Source of the DNA: a virus
DNA: 30,569 bases
IMG/VR virus record: IMGVR_UViG_3300035698_014097
Location: 1 to 30,569 of that record
Strand: one strand, 5' to 3'
The translations under genes were made by a program, and so were the position numbers. The notes beneath the pieces are model-generated. The model did no database searches. It saw nothing but the letters and a program-made list of their open reading frames with translations, and was not told the DNA's origin. Positions 7,851 to 14,409 of the stretch are shown here, in pieces (the stretch's first letter is position 1; every line of letters begins with the position of its first letter).

Positions 7851-7866
7851 ATATGTATTGTGGTTT

Positions 7867-9087
7867 TTATTTGGTTAATTTATTTTCATTATTATATTTG
7901 GCATCAATGTCCATTAAATATTTTAATTGCATTGCTTCTCCAAGTCCACTACCACCTGCTCCACCTTTTCCACCAGAGATAACAATCTTTGGGCCTACCC
8001 ACTTAGCTAATTCGGAAGCAACACCGATACGTGTTTCTTTTTCGATTTGTGCTCTACGAAGAGGTGTCAATCCAGCATTAACTAACAACTTTGCAGCTTG
8101 AGCTTTTGCAGTACCTTCACGTAAGATTTTTAAGGCAACTTGTTTTGCTTTTTCTGCTTCAAGTGTAGATACATCCCTTTCTTTTTCTGCTTGTGTTACT
8201 GCACGAATCTTAATAACTTCTTCTTCTGCTTTTGCAGTAGCTACTTTAGCATCACCTTTATTTTTAGCAGTGATAACATTTTGCTTGGCGGTTTCGGCTT
8301 CTGCTTTAGCAACAACCTGTTTCTGTTCTGCTTCTTTCTTTAACTTGATGTTAGCAGTGGTCAATGGATCAAATTTAAAATCTTTAATAACAAAATCGGT
8401 TATGATAATACCATTCTGAGCTAATACAGAAGGACGTTCAATTACTGGTTTTCCGTTGACTAATTTTAATTCGGTTACAGATTCCCTAATAATTTTAACC
8501 GTTTTTTCTTTTCCATTTCCACCTTCATCTTGAATTTCTTCACGTACTTTTATAGTTGTTGTTGTAGCAAACAAACCTTCTTCTAATTGTCGGAGAACTA
8601 AATTACTAAATTCTGCTCTACGAGTAATGAATGCTTCTTCTGGTCGAAACATAGGGCCAGTTTGTTTCAATGCACCAGCAATAGCGTTTCTCATGAGTTC
8701 CATTTTAATAGCATCTTCAGAACCATATGTCCTATGTAATGCTAATCGATTTTTATCACTAGTAGGTAATACATATTTACATATGCCAGATACATCAGCA
8801 GTAGAGTTTCCCATGAATGTTGCAATCAACGCTTGTGATGCATCTCCATCTCCACCATCTAATTTATCTTTAGAAAAATAGAACATATGTGCTCTGGTAT
8901 ACTCCTTAATTTCTCCAAAATTTTTCATGTAAAATCCTGGATCATTTTTGATTGTCATGTCACCAGAATATATAGCCTGTTTAACATGATAGTCTTTGAA
9001 ATCCACTCTACCTGTAATCGAATTCCACAAAATAGCCGTGGCAATCATTCCAATTACTACCAAAATAACCATTAATTTCTTTTTCAT
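7867..9087 (-). CDS. SPFH / prohibitin-like membrane protein
   Basis: A 406-residue stomatin/prohibitin/flotillin-type protein. Residues 3-21 (KKLMVILVVIGMIATAILW) form one N-terminal membrane anchor. The SPFH (band 7) region follows to about residue 235, and then a long Ala/Lys/Glu-rich coiled coil (for example EAEQKQVVAKAEAETAK) runs to about 355. The tail is Gly rich (SGGKGGAGGSGLGEA). SPFH proteins form large membrane-bound rings or scaffolds that recruit proteases or organise membrane domains. Large phages often carry one, of unknown role. I start at the ATG at 9087, behind AAAGGAGAAAAG; the longer frame upstream runs into the promoter region. It is a single-gene transcription unit with its own promoter (9186-9158) and terminator. 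Confidence 0.87.
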   Translation of the reverse strand: MKKKLMVILVVIGMIATAILWNSITGRVDFKDYHVKQAIYSGDMTIKNDPGFYMKNFGEIKEYTRAHMFYFSKDKLDGGDGDASQALIATFMGNSTADVSGICKYVLPTSDKNRLALHRTYGSEDAIKMELMRNAIAGALKQTGPMFRPEEAFITRRAEFSNLVLRQLEEGLFATTTTIKVREEIQDEGGNGKEKTVKIIRESVTELKLVNGKPVIERPSVLAQNGIIITDFVIKDFKFDPLTTANIKLKKEAEQKQVVAKAEAETAKQNVITAKNKGDAKVATAKAEEEVIKIRAVTQAEKERDVSTLEAEKAKQVALKILREGTAKAQAAKLLVNAGLTPLRRAQIEKETRIGVASELAKWVGPKIVISGGKGGAGGSGLGEAMQLKYLMDIDAKYNNENKLTK

Positions 9088-9157
9088 CTTTTCTCCTTTA
9101 ATTGTTTTTATTGTTTTGATCAAGCATATCGTGATTGACATGTTTGCTTTGATTGGT

Positions 9158-9186
9158 AATATAACCCGTTTTTCAAAAAATAGCAA
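9158..9186 (-). promoter_or_regulatory. sigma70-like promoter for the SPFH gene
   Basis: TTGCTA (9186-9181), a 17-base spacer ending in GGGT, and TATATT (9163-9158), followed by A. Same architecture as the other CTTGC...TATATTA promoters in the window. The transcript would begin about 65 bases before the SPFH ATG. Confidence 0.75.
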
Positions 9187-9194
9187 GTGTTTTT

Positions 9195-9611
9195 TTATTT
9201 TATTTTCAAAGTGACAAATGATTGAATAAATTCATTACAAGATTTTATATTATATTCATGTGTATCGATCTTTGTTGCTAACTGTTTTGCGATAGAAATT
9301 ACATCATCAAAACTAAGATCCGATGTAACCATTCCATCGTATTTAGCTTTGTCCCATGCAGTCTTAATCCCAGTTTTTTTATTATATTGATCTGTCATAT
9401 TACATTTAGAAGTTGTCCATAGTAAAGTACCATCTGTATTTTTACATATTACTATAGTTACACCACCTCTACTTCCAACACGATAGTCCTCTCTTTCAGT
9501 AACATCTAGTGGCTTAAACATCAAACCAACAGGGAAGCACACCGTTTTACTATTCGGGCCTTTAACCTTGGCTAATTTGTGTCTAGCATGTAATATGAAA
9601 TTATATTTCAT
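9195..9611 (-). CDS. hypothetical protein, 138 aa
   Basis: Starts MKYNFILHARHKLAKVKGPN behind AAAGGAGAAAAAA. Predicted soluble, mostly beta in the first half (GSRGGVTIVICKNTDGTLLW) and helical at the end (FDDVISIAKQLATKID). I do not recognise the family. Its start overlaps the end of the 119-aa gene by 11 bases, which suggests translational coupling. Confidence 0.75.
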   Translation of the reverse strand: MKYNFILHARHKLAKVKGPNSKTVCFPVGLMFKPLDVTEREDYRVGSRGGVTIVICKNTDGTLLWTTSKCNMTDQYNKKTGIKTAWDKAKYDGMVTSDLSFDDVISIAKQLATKIDTHEYNIKSCNEFIQSFVTLKIK

Positions 9612-9960
9612 TTTTTTCTCCTTTGTTTAACTTGTACTTTTTAATACAATGTTCAATAAATTGTTTAATTTGATTTGCTTGTTCAATTTCCCATAGTGCT
9701 TCTAATGTATATCTATTAGGTTTTCCCTTTATTGCATACCATATATTAGATATGTAACATTTTGTCCGATATAGGTTAAAATGTGACCCGTTATACCAAT
9801 GATGATCTAATATAGGAAAAGACTTATGTTTAAACTCCAAATAAAATTCTTGTATTTCACCTTCTAAGTATCCTATTTTTACTATATGATTAAAATCAGT
9901 ACATGAACACTCTATATAACTATGACATCCTATATCAGTTTCTATAATGTTGTTATTCAT
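9601..9960 (-). CDS. hypothetical protein, 119 aa
   Basis: Starts MNNNIIETDIGCHSYIECSC. Rich in Cys, His and aromatic residues (HHWYNGSHFNLYR) with no arrangement I can match to a known metal site. The C-terminus is Lys rich. The ribosome site is only a modest AGGA. No function can be assigned. It lies in a run of four small genes (9195-10779) downstream of tRNA-Gln. Confidence 0.7.
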   Translation of the reverse strand: MNNNIIETDIGCHSYIECSCTDFNHIVKIGYLEGEIQEFYLEFKHKSFPILDHHWYNGSHFNLYRTKCYISNIWYAIKGKPNRYTLEALWEIEQANQIKQFIEHCIKKYKLNKGEKNEI

Positions 9961-9979
9961 AATTCACAAATCCTGAACG

Positions 9980-10309
9980 TTAGTCCATATGTTTTTTCAT
10001 ATATTCTAATTGTTTTTGACTTATGTATAATCTATTTTGAAATTCTTGTTTTGTCTTTTTTAATTCGGCCCAATATTCATGGTTGATATTCATAGGATCT
10101 TCAATTACACAATTCATAAAAGTGTTGTGTTCATTTAGAAGGCGTTGTCTATATCTTATTGTACCCTTTTGTTCATCTAGATCCTTTTCAGTATATGTAT
10201 ATGTCAACAAATCATTTGCTTTTTTTATAATAGTCTTTTGAATTTGTTGTTCCTGTCTTTCTTTCTTATCAAACATATGTGATAATTTTTTAAATAATTC
10301 TGATAACAT
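9980..10309 (-). CDS. hypothetical helical protein, 109 aa
   Basis: Starts MLSELFKKLSHMFDKKERQE behind AAAGGAGAATAAC. The composition (Lys, Glu, Gln, Leu heptads such as KKTKQEFQNRLYISQKQLEY) suggests helices or a coiled coil over most of its length. The first 14 residues could be an amphipathic membrane-associating helix. No family is recognised. Confidence 0.7.
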   Translation of the reverse strand: MLSELFKKLSHMFDKKERQEQQIQKTIIKKANDLLTYTYTEKDLDEQKGTIRYRQRLLNEHNTFMNCVIEDPMNINHEYWAELKKTKQEFQNRLYISQKQLEYMKKHMD

Positions 10310-10329
10310 GTTATTCTCCTTTGTTTAAT

Positions 10330-10779
10330 TTAATCCCACAAACTCTCTAAAAAATGTGAAACATATCTAATAAATTCTCCATCATCTTTTATTTTAGATA
10401 ATCCTTCCCACAATGGATATACATACGTATTTTTATATTTAGCTAATTCTTCCACATATGTTCTTAGTCCATCTACTTTTTCTTTGTATTTAGGATTTAA
10501 TGTTGTCGAACTACATGTATCAGCAAACAATTGATCCATCAAATACTCTAATGCTTTTTTAGTTTCTTCATTCTCTCTATGTTCACTATCCATAAACCTA
10601 TGTGTAAATAAATCTTTGAATGCTTTTTTCATTGTTTTAAAGAATTCTCTCAGACGATATTTTATCAATTTAAATTTAGAATCTTTATAATCAACTTCCA
10701 TCCATTCAATTATTTCACCATAGTCCCAACCTCGGAATACTTTTTGTGTTTTGTTTTTTGGATCGTGTAAACTTCTCAT
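10330..10779 (-). CDS. hypothetical protein, 149 aa
   Basis: I place the start at the ATG at 10779 (MRSLHDPKNKTQKVFRGWDY), because the longer frame upstream runs through tRNA-Gln. No convincing Shine-Dalgarno precedes this ATG: the 20 bases after the tRNA CCA are A and C rich. The message may therefore be freed by tRNA 3' processing and translated weakly or by another cue. The protein is rich in charged and aromatic residues and largely helical. No domain is recognised. Confidence 0.65.
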   Translation of the reverse strand: MRSLHDPKNKTQKVFRGWDYGEIIEWMEVDYKDSKFKLIKYRLREFFKTMKKAFKDLFTHRFMDSEHRENEETKKALEYLMDQLFADTCSSTTLNPKYKEKVDGLRTYVEELAKYKNTYVYPLWEGLSKIKDDGEFIRYVSHFLESLWD

Positions 10780-10799
10780 AATATTTTTGTTTGTTTTGT

Positions 10800-10875
10800 T
10801 GGACGGGATACAGAGAGTTGAACTCCGATTGGCGATACCAAAAACCGCTGTCCTAGCCAATTGGACGATATCCCA
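10800..10875 (-). tRNA. tRNA-Gln(UUG) with encoded CCA
   Basis: Acceptor TGGGATA pairs with TATCCCG (U1-G72, in keeping with the weak first pair of tRNA-Gln). D arm GTCC-AATTGGCTA-GGAC, anticodon arm GCGGT-TTTTGGT-ATCGC with anticodon TTG, variable loop CAAT, T arm CGGAG-TTCAACT-CTCTG, discriminator T, then CCA at 10802-10800. A TATAAATA motif lies 11 bases before its 5' end. Confidence 0.93.
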
Positions 10876-10886
10876 TTGTGTATATA

Positions 10887-10894
10887 TATTTATA
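10887..10894 (-). promoter_or_regulatory. T4-type late promoter motif upstream of tRNA-Gln
   Basis: TATAAATA on the minus strand, 11 bases before the tRNA-Gln 5' end, so transcription would start close to the tRNA. No -35 element is needed for this class. Confidence 0.55.
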
Positions 10895-10899
10895 CTTAT

Positions 10900-11346
10900 T
10901 CATAAAAAGTTATTTGCTTCTCTGCTTTGAATATCTTGTAATGTACATGTCAGTCCTTTTTCTTTTCTTTTATTTACCCATATACGTCTTTCGATGTTTT
11001 GTTGTGTACCAGATCTTTCTCTTCCAGGTGCAACCCATGCGATATCTACATCTGAGTTTAATGTCATAGTTAGATCTCTATCTACATCGCTTATATATCC
11101 ACCTTTTGTTTGATATAATCCACTGTGCTGCATCGGAAACCTTGCCCTATGATATACAGTAACCATTTGTTTACTTACACCCAAATATTCTAAATATATT
11201 TGTGCCATTATATCTACACCCATACAATCTCCCACAACAAATATACTATTTTCATCATCTAATACAGCTTTATCTATTACTGGTTTGTAATGATCAAAAA
11301 AATCTTTAACTGTTATGTCTCTATGTCCCGAAATAAAATATTTCAT
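10900..11346 (-). CDS. SLOG-like Rossmann nucleotide-binding protein
   Basis: A 148-residue protein with a first beta strand and turn MKYFISGHRDIT and a second conserved segment SIFVVGDCMGVDIMAQIYLEY near residues 34-54. This arrangement matches small SLOG-superfamily proteins (relatives of DprA, LOG and nucleotide-sugar or NAD-derivative binding enzymes) that are common in phages. The family processes or senses nucleotide derivatives, and some members bind ADP-ribose signals. The exact ligand here is unknown. The call rests on motif appearance only. The ATG at 11346 overlaps the stop of the upstream gene by four bases (ATGA). Confidence 0.6.
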   Translation of the reverse strand: MKYFISGHRDITVKDFFDHYKPVIDKAVLDDENSIFVVGDCMGVDIMAQIYLEYLGVSKQMVTVYHRARFPMQHSGLYQTKGGYISDVDRDLTMTLNSDVDIAWVAPGRERSGTQQNIERRIWVNKRKEKGLTCTLQDIQSREANNFL

Positions 11347-11549
11347 TTCTCTTGTTCCCTTTCAATTTCTTCTAGACATAACTTACATGTTATATCATCT
11401 TTATTAGTTGTTCTTAATGTTTGTCTTGCAGTTTTTCCACACATCGTACTTATATCGGTTTCTAATATATGTTTTGATAATACCCTATGACCATGTACAA
11501 CCCGATTATAATTTTTTCGGGTTTTCCATCCTTGCGTGTTTGTACCCAT
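11343..11549 (-). CDS. hypothetical Cys-containing protein, 68 aa
   Basis: Starts MGTNTQGWKTRKNYNRVVHG. Cys at about 37 (TMCGKTA) and the pair CKLC at 55-58 could form a small zinc site, possibly with His. The N-terminal half is basic, which would suit nucleic acid contact. Coupled to the SLOG-like gene by an ATGA overlap. No family is identified. Confidence 0.65.
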   Translation of the reverse strand: MGTNTQGWKTRKNYNRVVHGHRVLSKHILETDISTMCGKTARQTLRTTNKDDITCKLCLEEIEREQEK

Positions 11550-11591
11550 TTTAACTCTCTTTTTTCATGTATCTATCCCATTGTTTTAATG

Positions 11592-11599
11592 TATTTATA
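11592..11599 (-). promoter_or_regulatory. T4-type late promoter motif
   Basis: TATAAATA on the minus strand, 43 bases before the ATG at 11549. It lies downstream of the sigma70-like promoter at 11674-11647, so the SLOG-like pair may be transcribed both early and late. Confidence 0.5.
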
Positions 11600-11646
11600 G
11601 TAATATTATATTTTCCTTTCTAAAAAATTGTTTTTTGTTTAATTGT

Positions 11647-11674
11647 AATATATACTGTTTTGAAAAATATGCAA
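11647..11674 (-). promoter_or_regulatory. sigma70-like promoter upstream of the SLOG-like pair
   Basis: TTGCAT (11674-11669), a 16-base spacer and TATATT (11652-11647) on the minus strand, with the shared CTTGC start and TTA after the -10. It lies just after tRNA-Gly. The 236-base gap 11550-11785 otherwise holds the tRNA and the late motif, with no convincing gene. Confidence 0.7.
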
Positions 11675-11699
11675 GTATTATTTTTATTTTTTTTTTTGA

Positions 11700-11774
11700 T
11701 GGAGCGGATATTCGGATTCAAACCGAAACCAAAAGATTGGAAGTCTCCTATGCTATCATTGACACCATACCCGC
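11700..11774 (-). tRNA. tRNA-Gly(UCC) with encoded CCA
   Basis: Acceptor GCGGGTA pairs with TATCCGC (one G-U). D arm GTGT-CAATGATA-GCAT, anticodon arm GGAGA-CTTCCAA-TCTTT with anticodon TCC, variable TGGT, T arm TTCGG-TTTGAAT-CCGAA, discriminator T and encoded CCA. A TATAAATA motif sits 8 bases before the 5' end. Confidence 0.92.
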
Positions 11775-11782
11775 ATTTTATG

Positions 11783-11790
11783 TATTTATA
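11783..11790 (-). promoter_or_regulatory. T4-type late promoter motif upstream of tRNA-Gly
   Basis: TATAAATA on the minus strand, 8 bases before the tRNA-Gly 5' end. It overlaps the last codons of the 75-aa gene. Confidence 0.55.
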
Positions 11791-12013
11791 TCGCTACTAT
11801 AGATGGAAATTTACCAATTATTTCTAATAATTTTACACATCCAATATTATCATCTTCAAGCCAACTATTTTCTCTTTCGTTGTGTGTATGTTCTAAATAA
11901 ATTTTGATATATTTTTTTGAAGAAGTTATCATATATACTGTACCATTATATATCTTATCACCAGACATTTTGTATATAAACATATCGCCTTGTTTAACAT
12001 CGCGTATTTTCAT
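11786..12013 (-). CDS. hypothetical protein, 75 aa
   Basis: Starts MKIRDVKQGDMFIYKMSGDK behind AAAGGAAATATACAA. It looks like a small beta-barrel protein with alternating hydrophobic and polar residues (YNGTVYMITSSKKYIKIYLE). No signal peptide. The family is not recognised. Last gene of the small-gene run that begins at 13585. Confidence 0.7.
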   Translation of the reverse strand: MKIRDVKQGDMFIYKMSGDKIYNGTVYMITSSKKYIKIYLEHTHNERENSWLEDDNIGCVKLLEIIGKFPSIVAI

Positions 12014-12026
12014 TTGTATATTTCCT

Positions 12027-12266
12027 TTATTTTTCTATTCTGTACAATTCTACTCTATATAACGAATCGCCTATTTGATATTTTCCACATGCTTCTGTTA
12101 TATATTCGGTATGATTTGAATTGGGATGTATCTTATATGCACAATAACCATCATCTGTCATTGTTATATCCAATATTTCTTCTTTTATTAATCTCTCTCC
12201 AATTGTTCTACTGCCATTATAACAGCCTAACAACATCGATAATATTATACCTATTAAAAATTTCAT
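12027..12266 (-). CDS. small predicted lipoprotein, 79 aa
   Basis: N-terminus MKFLIGIILSMLLGCYNGS has a short hydrophobic signal and a lipobox (LLGC) with the lipidated Cys at residue 15, as in type II signal peptides. The mature part of about 65 residues contains two Cys that could form a disulphide (DGYCAYK and EACGKY). It would be anchored in the cell envelope. A role as outer-membrane spanin, superinfection-exclusion protein or envelope modifier is possible but not shown. AAAAGGAAGTAT precedes the ATG. Confidence 0.75.
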   Translation of the reverse strand: MKFLIGIILSMLLGCYNGSRTIGERLIKEEILDITMTDDGYCAYKIHPNSNHTEYITEACGKYQIGDSLYRVELYRIEK

Positions 12267-12284
12267 GTTTATACTTCCTTTTGT

Positions 12285-12686
12285 TTAATAATCATAATCA
12301 AAACTATCATACATAGATTTGAGTTTATCTATAACCATATCTTTTTCTGTTGTACATATATTAACATTTCCTATTAATGTTTTATGTTTTACAGTCCAAT
12401 CCATTTGGTTTGTATGTTTAAGTTTCCATATGTTTCCATCTTTGTCTTTTACTATTGTTGCCGTTGTATCTTTTTTATCTATCATCAATACGGTATAATC
12501 TTTTTTGAACTCTGTATATGATGATACTTCGGTTTTTACCGTTCTTGTAATTTGTATACTAACCTCTTTTTGATTTTCTTTCCTTTGTTGTATTTCCACA
12601 AATTTAGGAATAACTATTGAAGCTAAAATACCAAGTATAACGAGTATAACCATAAGTTCAATTAATGTAAAACCTTTAGAATTCAT
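12285..12686 (-). CDS. type IV pilin-like protein (pseudopilin)
   Basis: About 133 residues with a textbook class III signal: MNSKGFTLIELMVILVILG, where prepilin peptidase would cut after Gly5 and methylate the new Phe, with Glu five residues further on. A 20-residue hydrophobic helix (to ASIVIPKFVEIQQ) follows, then a soluble beta domain with few Cys. I prefer the ATG at 12686, since GGAG lies 7 bases before it; an ATG six bases upstream is too close to that site. A prepilin in a lytic phage is unusual. It would need the host prepilin peptidase. It overlaps the next gene upstream by 11 bases. Confidence 0.8.
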   Translation of the reverse strand: MNSKGFTLIELMVILVILGILASIVIPKFVEIQQRKENQKEVSIQITRTVKTEVSSYTEFKKDYTVLMIDKKDTTATIVKDKDGNIWKLKHTNQMDWTVKHKTLIGNVNICTTEKDMVIDKLKSMYDSFDYDY

Positions 12687-12909
12687 ATTCATGCTCCAAT
12701 TTTTTCTTCTGGTTACTATCATTGTTTTTAATTATTACTTTAAGGGAATCCACAACTATACATAATGAATCTACTTTATTTATTGCATTTTCTGCATTTT
12801 GTATAGTTTTATTAATTAATGCAAGTCCTTCTTTAGAATTTAAATCGTATGATGCTGGTATACATACACTACATAAACTAATAATCAATATCATCGTAAT
12901 TTTTAACAT
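12676..12909 (-). CDS. small secreted protein, 77 aa
   Basis: N-terminus MLKITMILIISLCSVCIPAS is a signal peptide with a likely cut after ASY or nearby. The mature part is helical with heptad-like Val/Ile/Leu spacing (NAENAINKVDSLCIVVDSLK), so it may form a short coiled coil in the periplasm. AAAGGAAAATAACTG precedes the ATG. Overlaps both neighbours, so it is translated in a coupled run of envelope proteins. Confidence 0.7.
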   Translation of the reverse strand: MLKITMILIISLCSVCIPASYDLNSKEGLALINKTIQNAENAINKVDSLCIVVDSLKVIIKNNDSNQKKKLEHEYEF

Positions 12910-13159
12910 CAGTTATTTTCCTTTCTTTTGTAATTGGTTTATTTGATGATGCTTTAATCATTAATCGTTCTTTATCAATATCAAAACATTGCATATCATC
13001 AGAATCATATACATAACATATAATATTTGTTGCTTTATCGTAATATCGAATAAGACGTTTATCTAATTGTGCTTTATCTGCTTTTTGAAACCATATACTA
13101 GGTTCTTTTGATATACATACTGTCATTAATATCAATACCAATACTATAAAAAATTTCAT
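12878..13159 (-). CDS. small secreted protein, 93 aa
   Basis: Starts MKFFIVLVLILMTVCISKEP, a signal peptide; the Cys at 15 is preceded by Val, so a lipobox is doubtful. The mature domain has RYYDKATNIICYVYDSDDMQC, a pattern seen in small phage and bacterial envelope proteins of unknown role, in which two Cys may pair. Its ATG overlaps the previous stop codon as ATGA. Function unknown. Confidence 0.7.
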   Translation of the reverse strand: MKFFIVLVLILMTVCISKEPSIWFQKADKAQLDKRLIRYYDKATNIICYVYDSDDMQCFDIDKERLMIKASSNKPITKERKITDVKNYDDIDY

Positions 13160-13329
13160 GATTCTTCCCTTACTTTTTGATTGTACAATTCTGTTAATGT
13201 GTTTATTTCGTCTTGAAGAATACTCGGATATAACTTTCCTAACATTTTAGATAAAAGTTCTTTTCTAATCATTATCTCTTCTGCTATTTCTTTTTTTGGT
13301 AACATATCAAATTCTTTTCTATCTACCAT
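13156..13329 (-). CDS. hypothetical protein, 57 aa
   Basis: Starts at the ATG at 13329 (MVDRKEFDMLPKKEIAEEIM) behind TAGGAG and ends with an ATGA overlap onto the secreted-protein gene. It is highly charged and helical. The strong ribosome site and the overlap show that it is real. No function can be given. Confidence 0.7.
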   Translation of the reverse strand: MVDRKEFDMLPKKEIAEEIMIRKELLSKMLGKLYPSILQDEINTLTELYNQKVREES

Positions 13330-13333
13330 ACTC

Positions 13334-13585
13334 CTACCTATTATAATTAGTTAAATTGTATATCTGTACAAATCGTATTGCACATATACGTTGTATTTCG
13401 TTTATAAATATATCTCTATTTTCATCAATCATATTTCCTGTCAAACTACATATGTTTACAAATATCGTTGCCATCTGTTCATTGTATTTTGGGAATAATC
13501 CATTCTCTTCTAAATATATAATACATTCCATACAAATATGTATTGTTTTATTGTCTAATGTTTCTATGTATTCTCTTACTGTCAT
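13334..13585 (-). CDS. hypothetical protein, 83 aa
   Basis: Starts MTVREYIETLDNKTIHICME behind GAGAGATAAAT. It has five Cys residues and several hydrophobic stretches, but none long enough for a clear membrane helix. First protein gene after tRNA-Met and the promoter at 13734-13707, so it may be made early. No family is recognised. Confidence 0.7.
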   Translation of the reverse strand: MTVREYIETLDNKTIHICMECIIYLEENGLFPKYNEQMATIFVNICSLTGNMIDENRDIFINEIQRICAIRFVQIYNLTNYNR

Positions 13586-13612
13586 ATTTATCTCTCTTTG
13601 TTAAATATATAA

Positions 13613-13685
13613 TGAGACTGGAATGGATTGAACATTCGACCTATTTTTTATGAGAAAATTGCTCTACCAACTGAGCTACAGACTC
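13613..13685 (-). tRNA. tRNA-Met(CAU)
   Basis: Acceptor GAGTCTG pairs with CAGTCTC except for a T-T mismatch at the fourth pair. D arm GCTC-AGTTGGTA-GAGC, anticodon arm ATTTT-CTCATAA-AAAAT with anticodon CAT, variable AGGTC, T arm GAATG-TTCAATC-CATTC, discriminator A. No CCA is encoded. The paired first position argues for elongator Met or lysidine-modified Ile rather than initiator. Confidence 0.88.
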
Positions 13686-13706
13686 ATTATATGTTCGTTA
13701 TTTAGT

Positions 13707-13734
13707 AATATAACTCATTCCCATAAAAAAGCAA
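13707..13734 (-). promoter_or_regulatory. sigma70-like promoter for tRNA-Met and the small envelope genes
   Basis: TTGCTT (13734-13729), a 16-base spacer with GAGT before TATATT (13712-13707) on the minus strand. The transcript would start about 15 bases before tRNA-Met. It diverges from the plus-strand HNH gene. Confidence 0.75.
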
Positions 13735-13760
13735 GGGTTATTTTGATTATTTTAAAGAAA

Positions 13761-13768
13761 TATAAATA
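13761..13768 (+). promoter_or_regulatory. T4-type late promoter motif for the plus-strand HNH gene
   Basis: TATAAATA on the plus strand, ending 7 bases before the HNH ATG at 13776. If it is used as in T4, the transcript would start almost at the start codon. Confidence 0.5.
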
Positions 13769-13775
13769 AAGGTAT

Positions 13776-14069
13776 ATGATTTACAAATGTGAATACCCAA
13801 ATTGTGGATATACGACAGAAAATAGATCCCAAATTCATTATCACCATATAGTCCCAAAAGAGCTAAATGGGAGTAATAACCAAGGAAATATGATCTATCT
13901 ATGTCCTAATTGCCATTGTCGTGTGTACGTTCCTAACTGTTCTAGTGGGATTCATTCTATAAAGAGTTCTACTTCGATTATCATAATAAATAAGCTAAAA
14001 TCTACTACTGGAATGGTATTAGAGTATATTGATCATGGAATTACTAATTATCATTTTTATTCAGGTTAA
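13776..14069 (+). CDS. HNH endonuclease (free-standing)
   Basis: The only convincing plus-strand gene. It encodes 97 residues: N-terminal Cys pair (CEYPNCGY), then HYHHIVPKELNGSNN and MIYLCPNCHCRVY, giving the HNH metal site with CxxC-type zinc ligands. Small HNH proteins of this kind act as homing endonucleases or as part of packaging enzymes. Its isolated position, opposite orientation and location among tRNA genes favour a mobile homing enzyme. AAAGG lies 3 bases before ATG, and a TATAAATA motif is just upstream. The end overlaps the minus-strand 53-aa gene by 9 bases. Confidence 0.85.
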   Translation: MIYKCEYPNCGYTTENRSQIHYHHIVPKELNGSNNQGNMIYLCPNCHCRVYVPNCSSGIHSIKSSTSIIIINKLKSTTGMVLEYIDHGITNYHFYSG

Positions 14070-14222
14070 TCTAAGATTTCTGTTGATTATTTTCCCTCTC
14101 TTTCTCATTTTATTATATTTTTTTAAAAAGTTTTTTGTTTCTTGTGATATACATAGTTCAGGAATATCTATTGCATCTATATGTATATTCTTTTCTTTTA
14201 ATTTGTTTAATAATTCATTCAT
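14061..14222 (-). CDS. possible small basic protein, 53 aa
   Basis: Open frame from the ATG at 14222 (MNELLNKLKEKNIHIDAIDI) to the TGA at 14063-14061, with a Lys/Arg-rich end. It has no good ribosome site, and it begins right after the decayed tRNA-Val. Codon composition resembles the other genes. It may be a small gene or a remnant left by the rearrangement that broke the tRNA. Confidence 0.4.
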   Translation of the reverse strand: MNELLNKLKEKNIHIDAIDIPELCISQETKNFLKKYNKMRKRGKIINRNLRLT

Positions 14223-14229
14223 AATATAT

Positions 14230-14292
14230 GGTGGATTTGAACCTCTGTTTTTAGAGTGTAGTCTAACGTTCTGCCAATTGAACTAAGCTCCC
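14230..14292 (-). pseudogene. decayed tRNA-Val
   Basis: The 5' part is tRNA-like: acceptor GGGAGCT, D arm GTTC-AATTGGCA-GAAC, then TTAGA and TCTAA around CTACAC, a loop one base short of the expected Val anticodon loop CTTACAC. A T-loop-like TTCAAAT follows, but the T stem is broken and the acceptor partner AGCTCCC is absent; the sequence runs into ACCATATATT. A TATAAATA motif is still placed 7 bases upstream. I read it as a tRNA gene that has lost its 3' end. Confidence 0.6.
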
Positions 14293-14299
14293 ATGTATC

Positions 14300-14307
14300 T
14301 ATTTATA
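14300..14307 (-). promoter_or_regulatory. T4-type late promoter motif upstream of decayed tRNA-Val
   Basis: TATAAATA on the minus strand, 7 bases before the 5' end of the tRNA remnant, the same spacing as at tRNA-Thr. Confidence 0.5.
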
Positions 14308-14328
14308 CTTTCTTTGAATTTTTATTGA

Positions 14329-14402
14329 TGGAGCTATATGAAGGAGTTAAACCCTCGTAATCGGAATACAACACCGATATTCTATCGTTGAATTAATATA
14401 GC
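14329..14402 (-). tRNA. tRNA-Thr(UGU) with encoded CCA
   Basis: Acceptor GCTATAT pairs perfectly with ATATAGC, discriminator T and encoded CCA. D arm ATTC-AACGATA-GAAT, anticodon arm TCGGT-GTTGTAT-TCCGA (T-T at the loop end) with anticodon TGT, variable TTAC, T arm GAGGG-TTTAACT-CCTTC. A TATAAATA motif lies 7 bases upstream. Confidence 0.9.
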
Positions 14403-14409
14403 ACATATC

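Noticed and set aside
11550-11640. A micro-gene upstream of the 68-aa gene
   Set aside because: The frame ending MKKES has no plausible start codon with a ribosome site, and its ATG version is only five codons.
14029-14286. Plus-strand open frame of 85 codons after the HNH gene
   Set aside because: It crosses the tRNA-Val remnant and is low-complexity hydrophobic sequence typical of reading AT-rich DNA on the wrong strand.
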